Positions 22,251-33,139 of a stretch of DNA of 64,000 nt are shown piece by piece. Within the stretch, counting starts at the first letter, position 1; the number at the start of each line of letters is the position of its first letter. Source of the stretch: Welwitschia mirabilis (taxonomy: Eukaryota; Gnetophyta; Gnetopsida; Welwitschiales); assembly GCA_051453625.1 (NCBI GenBank), contig JBOZIK010000001.1, positions 157,996,406-158,060,405 of the forward strand, read 5' to 3'. The notes beneath the pieces are model-generated. The model saw nothing but the letters and a program-made list of their open reading frames with translations, did not search any database and was not told where the DNA came from. The position numbers and the translations under genes are program-made.

Positions 22251-22983
22251 TTTGCTCTAATAATTTCTTGGTTTCATGTTTTTGAATCCAAAATTTTTCA
22301 AACTTGAAAATATTTCATTTTACCTTTGACATTTCCTAGTTACATATTATCAATCTATGATGTGATAGATTTCATGGAAAGGATTTGGCCATAGGAAGAT
22401 ATTAGGTCTAGATCTCTCCACTAAGCATAAACCTATCAATTTTTATTCCCCTCCATCTTCCTTTCTCATCTAACATTTTCTAGGTAAACTAGACCTAATG
22501 AAAGAGAAATTCAAGCATGATTTCTTAGTATTTAAGATCCTAGAAAAAGGTTTGATAATTTCGAAAACATCTTCCTCTTGTTTTTTTTCCTTATGTCTAG
22601 TAATGTTCAAATTCCCTTTCATGATCTAGCCTTCTTCCAAGGTGATCTGTAGCATTTGAGATCTAAAACTTATCTTTTTCTAGAGATGAGTTATAAACAT
22701 TTAGCAACTTAATGCTCCATCCTTAAATTTCCAACATTCTCTTGTCTTTTATTTTAGTAATGAAGGTCAAATGAATCTATCATAATATGGCTATACCTTT
22801 GCTTTTTCATTTGGCTTTTACCTAGGCCTCAGACCTTTCTAGTCTAAGGTACCTATGCTTTTTGCTACATGTTATTTTCTAGAGGAACATAACTTTTATG
22901 TTTTTCTAAGATGTAATCTTCTTGATCCAATTTATGTTTTCCAGGTTAGATAGTCAAACATAATTCCAAGACATGATTTTCAT
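22250..22983 (-). pseudogene. LINE endonuclease domain (decayed)
   Basis: The start at 22983 gives MKIMSWNYV, a stop, then LSNLENINWIKKIT, the standard MKILSWNVRGLNNP opening of plant L1 apurinic endonucleases with Gly changed to a TGA codon. Further on come LLNVYNSSLEKDK (family: LNVYAPSxExxK), then NLNITRHKEKKQEED (family: GDFNxxRxxxE) and IDRFMLSGE / PNIFLWPNPFHEI segments (family: DRFLLSGDW). The enzyme nicks target DNA to prime reverse transcription. Several stops and frame changes inactivate it. Confidence 0.7.
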
Positions 22984-22999
22984 CTTATGATACTAGATT

Positions 23000-24650
23000 T
23001 ATCCTCTAGGATGTATATTTCATAACCATCAAATTCTCCTATAGCTTTCTTAGGAGTGTCACTAAAAGTAGAATTTCCTAGAGTTTCCTTTTTTTTTTCT
23101 ATCATTGATACTCAAAATTATCTCATTCATAGTTTCTTGTATATCATTGGCCATATCCTAAGAAACTTCCATTTGCCTTTTTTCATGGTCAAAGGACCTC
23201 CTAGGACCTTATTATATGCTAATATCTAAGAATAAGGAAGGGTCTTTCTCCATTTTTCTTATGACTTTTCTTCCCTATCCATTTCTTACCTTCTCTACTT
23301 TTCTTCTAGGGATCTAGATTTTTCGATGGTATGTGAATTGAATCTTATTACCTCTTCCTATGGTGCTCATTATTGGATGTCGACATTTTTTCTTGGATAT
23401 CATAATTTTCCATCTATTATTAATCCTATTTTTTTTGCTACATCCTCCAGCAAAATCTCCTTAAATAGTATTAGTCTTGGAAAGTTTTCTCCCTATTTGC
23501 TTTTCCCTAGGGAAATATTTCTATAATTTTTCTTTATCTTTGTTGGTTTTAGACTCCTAGCTTGACTATTTATGATCTTCCATCTATTTATTAATGTTCC
23601 TTATTTGTTAATCTTCTTTTCTATTATTTGTATAGTTCAATTCTTAATTTATTCATGGTGAAAAGAAAAATGTTCCTTTTTTTGTTGATGGTTAGTGGGC
23701 TACCATTCTTATATATGGCCTCCTTTCAATCCCATTATAAAGGGCTTTATCACATTAGATCAAGATATCCCTTGTTGCATGCATATTCTATAGAAATTTG
23801 GTATGTTTTCATATATCATTTGCTGGAAGAATATCCTATGGAAATCCTAGATCTATTATTTAGTTTTGGAATTCCTCTCACTATTTCTTGATCTACCATG
23901 ATGAGTTCCCCAAAAGAGAAGGTGATATCCTACAAGATCACTTCTATCAGAAAATCTATTAGGAGCCTCAGTAATGAGATTCAAATCATAAGTCATTGCT
24001 TTGATCTGAGTTCTCTTGATTTTTTTTTTTTACCCTAGAAGATATCCTAGGTACCATCTTTCCACCTCCATAATATGATTTCCTATCCTCCAACATATCA
24101 TAGCTTCTATCATATTATGATCCTTCCCATTAACAAAGATGAAAATACAATAATTTTCCATAACTAAGATAATTTCTATACTCATATCTGATTAGGCCTT
24201 TAGAGCCTCAAATTGTATGTTTCTCCATGCCTGAGCCCTTTAATTAAAAGTCCTCACTAGAGCTAGGTAAAATGTATCCTCATATATTATTATAATCTTT
24301 TTTGAAATTTCCACTCTAAATCCCTATTTTGATGATGATAACTTAATGTAAGTTCCCTCTTCTATGTTTGATTTCTTCTGGTGAAATCATACCTTTTGCT
24401 ATAATGCTTCAAAAAATGTCTTATCATGATTGACCTCTTCAGGGGTTCCATTAAATTTTCTTTTTTAATTCTTTTACTATTGTCTACTATCTTCTTTACT
24501 TCTATCCTTTCTTATTAATGGGGACTTTCTCCATTAAAAACCTTAAGATCTATGTCCTTGCAGTTTTATTTTTACTATATTCCATGGAGGAGAAGGATCT
24601 TAAATGGTATAAAGTCAGAAACCTAACTAGGATCAAACTAAAGTAGAATA
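23000..24650 (-). pseudogene. LINE ORF1 remnant (DUF4283-like, RNA-binding)
   Basis: Around 24300-24050 on the minus strand the translation reads RAQAWRNIQFEALKA, then EIILVMENYCIFIFVNGKDH and CWRIGNHIMEVERWYLGYLL, with the pattern of the DUF4283 domain of plant LINE and related gag-like proteins. Downstream the frames are broken and Lys/Asn-rich. ORF1 proteins bind the element RNA. Identification is by pattern from memory, so moderate confidence only. The + strand frame at 23628-23891 is a shadow of this region. Confidence 0.5.
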
Positions 24651-24770
24651 TTTTCTACTCTCTGGTCTACTTTTTGTAGCTACATGCACATAAGAACCTT
24701 CATTGTACTCAACTAGGGAGAAGCACAGAGTTGTAGAGCTTTCTATTTATCATCATTATTATTATTAGTA

Positions 24771-25624
24771 TTACTTGTAGTAGAATTTAATCAATACTTT
24801 ATCCTTCATCTTAAATAAATTTTATTCATTTTTTTAAAAATAATTTTATTTCAATAATTATTTTTACCTCTACTTTAGGTCCTAAAGTTAAGGTGTTATT
24901 CCTAATAATCTTATTCATTTTTATTTTCATTTTCATTCTTTAATTTACATCCATGAAAGTTATAAGAGAATAATCAAATTCTAATACTTTATTTAATATT
25001 ATTACAAGGTTTATACTTATAGTACTTATCTAACTATACTTTTAACATAGCATTAGATGAAGAGGCTATGAAGAGATCTTATGCTTTTTGTATATTACAA
25101 AATTTTATTAACTAGTTTTAATAGGTTGAGATGTAAGTAAAATCTAGAACTCTATAATTTTATAACTTAACATATTATCAAAATAAAAATTATTCTTCAT
25201 AAAATTTAAATTTTTATAGAATAAAAATTCCTTTATTTGTAGATAATCATAGTTTTAAAACATGTAATTCGGATTATGTACAATGAAGAATTAACATATT
25301 CCATGAAAAGTACATGATTATGTAGTAATTTACAAGGTATCTTATTATTACCTACTTTTTGGAAAAAAATATATTGAATAAGTAACATTTTTTTAAAAAA
25401 TATTTTGTCTAGAAGTTTTTGGCATTTCATCTATTCCATTTCCCTATGAAATATAACTTATTTTCTAATTTTGCATTTCTTTTATATTGTAACAACCTTT
25501 AATTTTTTAATTGCAAAATTCTCCTCTTTTATTAGATCTACTTTTCTTAAAACATTTAAAGAACTAATTTTAAATGAGGTCTTTTAGTTGATAAAAGTAT
25601 GAAAATACTATTTAAATTTTAAAT
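24771..25624. other. AT-rich spacer without recognisable gene
   Basis: This very AT-rich stretch lies between the 5' end of the LINE and the 91-bp array. No motif, terminal repeat or coding frame is recognised. Confidence 0.5.
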
Positions 25625-28600
25625 TGGTTCTTTTAGTAGAGCAATCGCAGGATTCATAGAAGCCACTTCAATACTCATGTAGGTTGAAGAAGTAATTTAC
25701 AATACTAAGGGGTGTCAAGGTTTGAAGTAGAGTAGTTTTGGGATCCATAAAAGCCATCTTAATGCTTGTGTAGGTTAAAGAATAAATTTACAACATAAGG
25801 GGACACCAACTCTAGATTAGAGCATAGGATTCATAGAAGCCATCATGATGCACATGAATGTTAAATAAGAAATTCACAACATAAGGAGATGCTAAGGATT
25901 GGAGTAGAATAGCTGCAAAACTCATAAAAGCCATATCAATGCTCATGTAGGTTAAATAAGTAGTTCATAACATAAAGGGACATCAAGGTTTGGAGTACAG
26001 TAGCCACATAATCCATAGAAGCTAGCTTGATGCTCATGCAAGTTAAAAAAGTAGTTCACAATATAATGGAATATAAACTTTTAAATTAGAGTATCCATAG
26101 GATACACAGAAGACACTTTGGTTCTTGTGTAGATTAAAGAAGCAATTTACAACATAAGAAAGGATCAAGGTTTGGAGTAGAGAAGCTATGGGATACATAG
26201 AAGCCACCGTGATGCTCTTATAGGATAAAGAAGAAGTTTACAACATAAATAAGCATCAAGTCTTAGACTAAAAGAGTTGTGAAATTCATAATAGCCATCC
26301 CCATAGTTATTTAGGCTAAATAAGCACTTCACAACATAAGAAGGCATCAAGATTTAGATTAGTGTAGCCATAGGAATTACAAATAACATCTTATTACTTG
26401 TGGAACCTAAAGTAATTTATAACATAAGGGGATGCCAAAATTTGGAGTAGAGTAGCTATGGAACTCATAGAAGCCACCTTGATACTCATGTAAGTTAAAG
26501 AAACAATTCACAATGTAAGGAGATGTTAAGGTTTAGAGTAGAGTAGTTGCAGAACCCAAAAAATCCAGCTTGATGCTTATGTAAGTTAAAAAAGTAATTT
26601 ACAGCAAAAGAAAACATTAGAATTTAGAGTATAGTAGTTATGAAATTTACAGAAGCCACCTTGATGCTCATGTATATTAAAGAATAAATTCATAGCATAA
26701 TAGGACATTAAGGTTTGAAGTAGAGTAATCACAAGCCCCACAAAAGCCATCTTAATGCTCGTATAAGTTAAATAAGCAATTCAAAACATAAGTGATACTA
26801 AGTTTTGGAGTAGAGTAGTCATAGAATTTACAAAATCTATGTCAATGCCAGTGTAGGTTAACAAAGTAATTCACAACATAAGGAGGCATCCAAATTTAGA
26901 GTAGAGTAGCCATTGGATCCACAAAATCTACCTTAATGCTTGTGTAGGTTAGGCATTAGGGGTTGAAGTAGAATAGTCATAGAATCTATAAAAGCTACCT
27001 CAATGCTTATGTAGAAGCAATTCACAACATAAGAGAACATCAAGTGTATAATAGCCATAAGATCTATAGAAGTCATTATAATACTCATGCAAGTTAAAGA
27101 AGTAATTCACAATATAAGGGAGATTCAAGGTTTGAAGTAGAATAGTCATGAAATACACAAAAGCTATTTTAATTCTTATGAAGGTTAAAGAAGTAATTCA
27201 CAATACAACAGGGTGCCAAGGTTTAGAGTAGAGTAGTTGTGGGACTTACAAAAGCCATCTTGATGCTCATGCAGGTTAAGGAAGTAACTCATAAAATGAG
27301 GAAGCATTAAGGTTTGGAGTAGAGTAGCCATGAGATTCATAGAAGCATTTCAATGATCATCTAGTTAAAGAAGTAGTTAAAAACATAACAAGACATTAAG
27401 GCTTAGAGAAGAGTAGTCACAAGACCCATAGAAATCACATAAATGCTTATTTAGTCTAAATAAGTAGCTCTTAACATAAGGGGAGTGCTAAGATTTAGAG
27501 TCGAGTAGCTGTGAGACCCACAAAGGCCACCTCGATGCTGGTGCAGGTTAAAGAAGAAATTTACAACATAAGAAAACACTAAGATTTTGAATTGAGTAGA
27601 CATGACATCCAAAAAAGCCATCTCAATGCTCATGAAGATTAAAAAAACAACTCACAACATAAGGAAGCATCAAGATTTAAAGTAGAGCTATTACAAAATC
27701 AACACAAGCCATCTCAATGGTTGTGCAAGTTAAAGAAGTAATTCATAACATAATGGAGTATTAAGGTTTGGAGTGAAGTAACTGCAAGACCCACAAAATC
27801 CACCTTGATGGTTGTGTAAGTTAAATAAGAAATTAACAACATAAGGGAGCATGAATGTTTGGAGTAAAGTAGTCATGAAATCCAAAAAAGCCACCTTAAT
27901 GCTCATGCAGGTTAAAGAAGAAATTTACAACATTAGGGAACACTAAGCTTTGAAATAAAGTAGTTGAAAGATCTAAAGAATCCATCTTAATGCTTGTGTA
28001 AGCTAAAGAAGTAGTCCACAACATAAGGAAATACCAAGATTTGGAGTAGAGTACTTACAAGACTCATAGAAGCCACAATGATGCTCATGTAGGTTAAAGA
28101 AGTAATTCACAATATAAAGAAGCATTAAAGTTTAGAGTAGAATAGCTATAAGACTCAAAAAAGTTATGTTGATGCTTGTGAAGGTTAAAGAAGTGATTAA
28201 AAACATAAGGGAATACTAAGATTTGTAATAAAGCAATCATAAGATTCATATAAATAATCTTGATGCTCGTGCAAGTTAAAGAAGCAATTCACAACATAAG
28301 AGGATGTCAAGGTTTAGAGTAGAGTAATTGTGAGACCTATAAAAGATACATCAATGCTCATCCATCCTAAAGAATTAGTTTAAAACATAAGAAAGCACTG
28401 AAGTTTGTAGTAGAATAATCATGGGAATTACAAATACCATCTCAATGCCCATGTAGCCTAAAGAGAAGTTCACAACATAAGAGTGTGAAGGATTGGAGTA
28501 GAGTATTTATGAGATCTATAGAATCAATCTCAATGCTCATGAAGGCTAAAGAATTAATTCACAAGATAATGGGATGTTAAGGTTTGGAGTAGAACAATTG

Positions 28601-28809
28601 TGAAACATACAAAAGCCATATAGATGCTTATACAAGTTAAAGAACTAGTTTACAACATAAGGAAACATCAAGATTTGGGGTAGAGTAGCCACGGAATTCA
28701 CATACATTACCTTGATGTTTGTGTAGTTTAAAAAAGTAGTTCACAACATAAGGAAGTATCAAGATTTGGAGTATAGCAATCATAAGACCCACAAAAGCAC
28801 TTGGATGCT
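25625..28809 (+). repeat. Tandem array of ~91-bp monomers, left part
   Basis: About 34 diverged copies of a unit of about 91 bases repeat head to tail. Each unit has GGTTAAAGAAGTA, then TTCACAACATAAGG, CAAGGTTTGGAGTAGAGTAG, and AGAAGCCACCTTGATGCTCATG. Spacing was checked on neighbouring units near 27184 and 27274. Some monomers are shortened, for example around 26940-27060. The unit length is not a multiple of three and frames do not carry through, so it is not a repeat protein. The array stops in mid-unit at GGATGCT, where element E begins, and resumes at 58212. Confidence 0.9.
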
Positions 28810-28902
28810 TAATAAAGCATAAATTTTGAACAAAATAAGGTATTAGTAATCAATATTTTACATTAATTTTTTAACTTCAATACTACATTTAGAGGTACTT
28901 CT
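28810..28902 (+). repeat. 5' LTR of element E, first segment
   Basis: It reads TAATAAAGCATAAATTTTGAA onward and matches 55354-55446 of the 3' LTR (TGATGAAGCCTAAATTTTG) down to TACTACATTTAGAGGT. Element C is inserted right after it. Confidence 0.75.
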
Positions 28903-29604
28903 TGATAGGCTCGAGAACCCTAGAGGAGGGGTGTATAGGTTCTTTTAAAAAAGATGCAACACAATATTCTAAATAAATCCAATCTTAAATAAAACTTGCA
29001 TATAATAATTAACTAATTCAAAATGTGCATGAAATAAGAAAATAATAGAAGTAAAGAAATAATGACCAAAAGCATAAAAATAAAAATAGATGCACAACAG
29101 ATTTATAGTGGTTCGAGAAATGCCCTACTCCACTCTCGATGATTTGCTTATTCCCAAGCTCGATCTCGGATCTTTCTTACTCCACTAGGTATTCCAAGTT
29201 CATCTGTAACCTTTACAAACAAACTTTTGTAGGCTTAGTCTCAAATTTTGAATGGAATTTTCAAGGCCTAGTCTCAACCTTTGAATGGTCTTTTTAAGGC
29301 TTAGCTTCAACCTGTTATAAAGTAAAGTAGTGATGTAATCATGTCAGCAGAGCATGGATATCACTCATTCTTGATTCAGTAGATTTGATGGAGCTCTTCT
29401 CCTATATATGTAAAATGAATGAAGCACAAGATCTGATATTGAATGTAGAGATGATATAGATGATAGATCTTCTTGGATTAGAAGTATAAATGTCAAGATA
29501 CAAAACTAAAAATTACAAGATTATAATGCTTAATCCTTCAGATCTAATAGATTCACCCAATTAAAAATGGTTCCAAAAGATCCTTTAGTCATCTATGTCT
29601 TAGC

Positions 29605-29612
29605 TATTTATA
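29605..29612 (-). promoter_or_regulatory. TATA box in the 3' LTR of element C
   Basis: On the minus strand this reads TATAAATA in the context TTTTAATATAAATAGCTAAG. It is kept at 35812-35819 in the other LTR. It lies downstream, in element orientation, of the GGTCGACC-derived cluster. Confidence 0.55.
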
Positions 29613-29729
29613 TTAAAAAGCTTTTAGGGTTTAGTACATTTAAAATGTACTTCCAATAACTATAAATAGCTAGAAAATGGCTACATAATGGATACATAAC
29701 AATTAGAAAATTTTACTTCCATTCCGTTC

Positions 29730-30320
29730 AGTTGAATCCTTAAAAATCTGGCATAGGTTGCCTAAGTAAGAATTTTTGTTATCCTAATTTCTTACAGCTC
29801 CATGTCCAATCAACCCCATATGGATCCAGTTGATCCTAATTTAGTTACCCGCTACATGATTCAGTTATTCACTTCTCTTAATAAAATTCTTTCTAGTTTC
29901 TAGCATTGGGTTTGGTTGACCCTTTTAGGTGTCTGGTCAGTCCCATAATGATCGCCTCAAGCGTATCAGCTGCATAGTGCTCAAGTCCAGTTGACCCCAT
30001 CATAGGTCCAATTGACCCCTTTACAATTAGTTCAGGAGAACTATTCCTTGGTTCACAGATCTAGTTGATTCCATCATAGGTCCGGTCGACCCCTTTTCAT
30101 TCAATTCAGGGATACTATTTATTAGGTACTCAAATCTAGTTGACCCCATAAAGATCAAATCAACCCCTTATTATTTGGTTCAAGGACACTGGTTCTTAAG
30201 GTTACAGGTTTAGTAGAACCCATCAGAAATTTGGTTGAACTCTCTAGATGTAATTCATTTTCTATCTACTTTAGGTGTAGTTGATCCCTTAAAAATTTGG
30301 TCGACCCCTCAAGAGGATAA
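29730..30320 (-). repeat. Cluster of GGTCGACC-derived motifs in U3 of the 3' LTR of element C
   Basis: About 15 short blocks of the form (T/C)(C/T)GGT(C/T)GACCCC or its TCAACC variant recur every 30-60 bases, for example CCGGTCGACCCC near 30081, CAGTTGACCCC near 29990 and TGGTCGACCCC near 30299. GGTCGACC is a perfect palindrome; its CpG decays to GGTTGACC or GGTCAACC. The same cluster is in the other LTR and in element D. Confidence 0.7.
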
Positions 30321-30470
30321 AAGAACTGACAGGTTTCTAGTGCTCAAAAGTTGATGATTTCAGTTCTATCTTTCAACCTATAAGTAATTAACATTTTTTG
30401 CATAAGATACATAAAATTTGCTATATATAAAACATTAGTTTGACATCAATTAGCAAAACATAATCTAATA

Positions 30471-30493
30471 ATCTTTCCCTTTGACATTGATGG
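30471..30493 (-). other. Polypurine tract of element C
   Basis: Minus strand reads CAATGTCAAAGGGAAAGAT next to the LTR end, the copia-type tract. Element D has TCAAAGAGGGAGATTATTA at the matching place (43660 onward). Confidence 0.7.
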
Positions 30494-31069
30494 TAAACAG
30501 TACTTAGTTGTGAAAAATTAGAACTTTAGAAAAGCTCCCCCTTATAAAATGCCTATTAAAAATAATACTCCTTTTAAAACAAAATAAAGAAATTTTAAAC
30601 AATTAAATTTTATGCTTTAAATAAAACAATTTAATATGCATATTTAAAAGTTTAAAAAGCACAACCTTATGATAAGCATAATGTGATTATGTCAGTCCTT
30701 GAACATTTTAATCAAATGTCATATATAATAATTTATTTCCAATGTTAAAAGACTTTAAACTTTATAAGTTAAGCACATATGATACTAAAAGAAAAACATG
30801 TTGAGCATATATGATTTGGAAAAGCATAAATATATTTGAGATACTAATTAAAACATGATTATGTGCAAAATAGAAAAGTGCATTTTATTAGACATAAGAA
30901 AACATTACAAAAGTAAAAGTGTAAACATTATAAACGAGAAGTGCTCATCAAGAGCATATATTAAAAATCATATGAAAAGCATTTAATAACTAATAAATAA
31001 TTCTTTCCCTTTTGATATCAATAATAAAGAAAAATACATAAATATAAAGCAAAACATAATTTGAAATTT

Positions 31070-32126
31070 TTAATTAGACTTCTCCTCTTCTTTTTCCTCT
31101 TTTTTTTCAGATTCTTTCTCTAAATCTTATTCATCACCTCTTATGTGAGATAAGCTATGCCCTCTGCTAAGGTGTCAGTAATATCATAACTAGCTACTAT
31201 AACTACTTCCTTTATGTGTTTAGCATGGAAATTAATTCATCTCAGATATGAAAGGATCTCATCAGGAGAGGCTTTCTTTAGAGAGGGAGACTTCGAGGAT
31301 TTCTTATATGGGATAAAGATATGCATGTGGAATAAGTTTGTATGCCCAATGGGTGCCATAGACTAGAGGGTCTTTAGTTTTAGATGAAACATAACATGAA
31401 AATGTTGATAGAGTAGGGTAAAGTCTTAGTCTTATGGTACTCTAGCTATGAGACCATATTCTTTAATATTATGACAGAAGCATCAATAAAATGCTCAGTT
31501 CCTACTAAATACATTAGATAGGCTCTATAGTAGAAGGCCTCATCATGATTTCTAGATAAATGTAATAAGTTATAACTAAAAATCAAGTAGAAAAAATGAT
31601 ATTTTGATATCAATAATGAAGTAGAAAGGTTGTTCATCTTATCATAAATCTCTTTAATAATAGCAGGTTTGTCTTCCATGGTGTCTCAAAGAGGCCAAAA
31701 CTCTTCATAGTCACCCCTAGGAAGATCGGTTATCTAAAAAATAAGATTGGCTATTACTCTCAGCTGCTTCCATAAAATGAGGGTTTTAAGGGTTCTAGAG
31801 TCATGATCATAAGAATCATTACAATAAAAAAGGGTTCTAGAGTCACGATCATAAGAATCATTACAATAAAAAAACTAAGTGAGAAATGGATAAGCAAAGC
31901 CAAAAACATCTAAAAAGTGATCAAGATCCTAATTTCTCAGGAGTTAAATAACTTCCCTAAGCTCTCTAAGCTCTAAAGTGGCTACTGACTGCTATTGGCA
32001 TATTATTTTCGTCTCAAACTTCTTTAAGAACTTGTCAATTTCTTCCTTAGACATCCTTTGATAGAAAATAGTAGTATTCCTTAAAGTAGATTCCTTCGTT
32101 CTCTTTTTAGATGATATTTTAGCCAT
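31070..32126 (-). pseudogene. Extra 3' frame of element C (env-like position), unknown function
   Basis: The start at 32126 gives MAKISSKKRTKESTLRN and a Lys/Ser-rich beginning; the frame, with TAA/TAG interruptions, ends in an acidic Glu/Lys tail at 31070. An open piece spans 31679-31446 (with YRAYLMYLVGTEHFIDAS), followed by LEYHKTKTLPYS. It aligns along its length with the frame of element D at 45214-44171. From memory the middle resembles plant transposon-associated proteins with an LPYGMLITRIF-like motif, possibly the Pfam family called putative plant transposon protein. An in-frame 42-base tandem duplication (31790-31873) repeats 14 residues. In Sireviruses this place holds the env-like frame; no signal peptide or clear membrane segment is seen here. 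Confidence 0.55.
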
Positions 32127-32540
32127 TTCAAGGATTTTGCAAGTAAGAAAACTAAGAGAAAAGCATTAGATTTAAGAGCAAAGCTCTAGATCTTAAAGAA
32201 AGAGCTCTAGATCTAAGAGATGAAAAAGTCTAGAACATAAGAAAATCAATTTACAATTGTTTTTCTTTTATAGACTATGCAAAATAAGGTGAAATGAAGA
32301 AAGAAATCTAGTCCACCAATGGTACTTCTACATTGTAATCCATTAATTTTGGTTAATCACTTGAGATTCCAGTCACGCTATCGAGACATAGGTTTATAAT
32401 AGAAAGGGTTCAAGTGACTGGCCTTTTAGATCATTTGACTGACCACAACTAGTTGACCAAATCATAGATCTAATTAACCACTCTACAATTAGCCAAAGGA
32501 TAATAACTAGACCCCTAGTTTATTTTCATGATTGATAATT
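32127..32540 (-). other. Non-coding stretch between the protease remnant and the 3' frame of element C
   Basis: It holds a few GGTTGACC-like blocks (32400-32500) and is related to 45215-45530 of element D. In D this stretch lies between RNase H and the extra frame. In C it abuts the protease remnant, which places the right edge of the pol deletion near 32540. Confidence 0.5.
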
Positions 32541-32549
32541 AAATTACAG

Positions 32550-33030
32550 ACACAGTTACGTTAGAATTATCTAGAAAATGTTTAGTTTTAGCAAGATTTA
32601 GGCTAATGTTTCCTTTTAGTATGCCATAGTTCATATGAATTAATTGATCAATTAAATGAGTATCTATTCTATAAATATTGTCTAATTGTTTTATAGTAAA
32701 GATAACACATTTGTTTTCTTATCTACAACTTTGTATTTCAAATTTCCAAGATTACTTTATAACCTTTGTCACATAATTAACTAATGCTCAATAAATTATG
32801 TTTTAACCCATATACATAAAGCACATCATCAAGTTTAGATAACTTACCTACCTTGATGCATCCTGTACCTTCTATGTTTGTCTTTTCATTGTTCCCAAAA
32901 ATGACTTCTCCTTTATTTGTACTTCTTAGGTACTAAAAGTTTGATCTTTCTTTAGACATATGTCTTAAGCATCCACTGTCTAGATACCCACTATTTTTAC
33001 TTAATCATTTGAGATCTATCTGTGTTAGAA
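32550..33030 (-). pseudogene. Copia aspartic protease start of element C (truncated)
   Basis: On the minus strand the translation has GYLDSGCLRHMSKERSNF (about 33000-32940), the copia protease active site, normally WYLDSGCSRHMTG; the catalytic Asp is present. It continues GEVIFGNNEKTNIEGTGCIK and LYVYGLKHNLLSISQLCDKG, a highly typical stretch. After about 32650 similarity fades and integrase, RT and RNase H never appear, so pol was lost by internal deletion. Confidence 0.8.
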
Positions 33031-33139
33031 AACTTTTAAGATTATTAGCTCTAATTCACTTAGTCTTATTAGACTTAGGTGGTGCAGTTCTAGAAATAAA
33101 TTTAAATGGTAAAGTATTTGTAGTTTCTGAAAAAATCAT

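Larger units (their letters stand above)
18200..24770 (-). mobile_element. Decayed plant L1-type LINE on the minus strand
   Basis: Read on the minus strand, the order is ORF1 with a DUF4283-like segment (about 24300-23990), endonuclease start (22983), reverse transcriptase (about 22200-20560) and a probable zinc-binding C-terminal part (about 19650-19200). This is the layout of plant L1-type non-LTR elements. No LTRs are present. The 3' end is uncertain: a T-rich stretch near 18209-18221 on + could be the remains of the poly(A) tail. It is broken by many stops and shifts. Confidence 0.7.
28903..30470 (-). repeat. 3' LTR of element C
   Basis: The + strand reads TGATAGGCTCGAGAACCC at the left and ends ATAATCTAATA at 30470, next to the polypurine tract. 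The U3 part (about 29700-30310) holds some 15 copies of a GGTCGACC-derived motif. A TATA box in element orientation lies at 29605-29612. Confidence 0.8.

Noticed and set aside
27451-27633. 60-codon minus-strand frame in the 91-bp array, and a similar one at 58407-58604
   Set aside because: They arise from the repeat itself; the unit length is not a multiple of three and neighbouring units do not keep the frame.
25625-28809. Regular repeats as a possible CRISPR array
   Set aside because: The whole ~91-bp unit repeats with no unique spacers, monomers are diverged, and the setting is a plant retroelement cluster.
29730-30320. True WRKY-binding W-box cluster
   Set aside because: The TTGACC cores are best explained as decay products of the palindrome GGTCGACC; binding by WRKY factors is possible but not shown.
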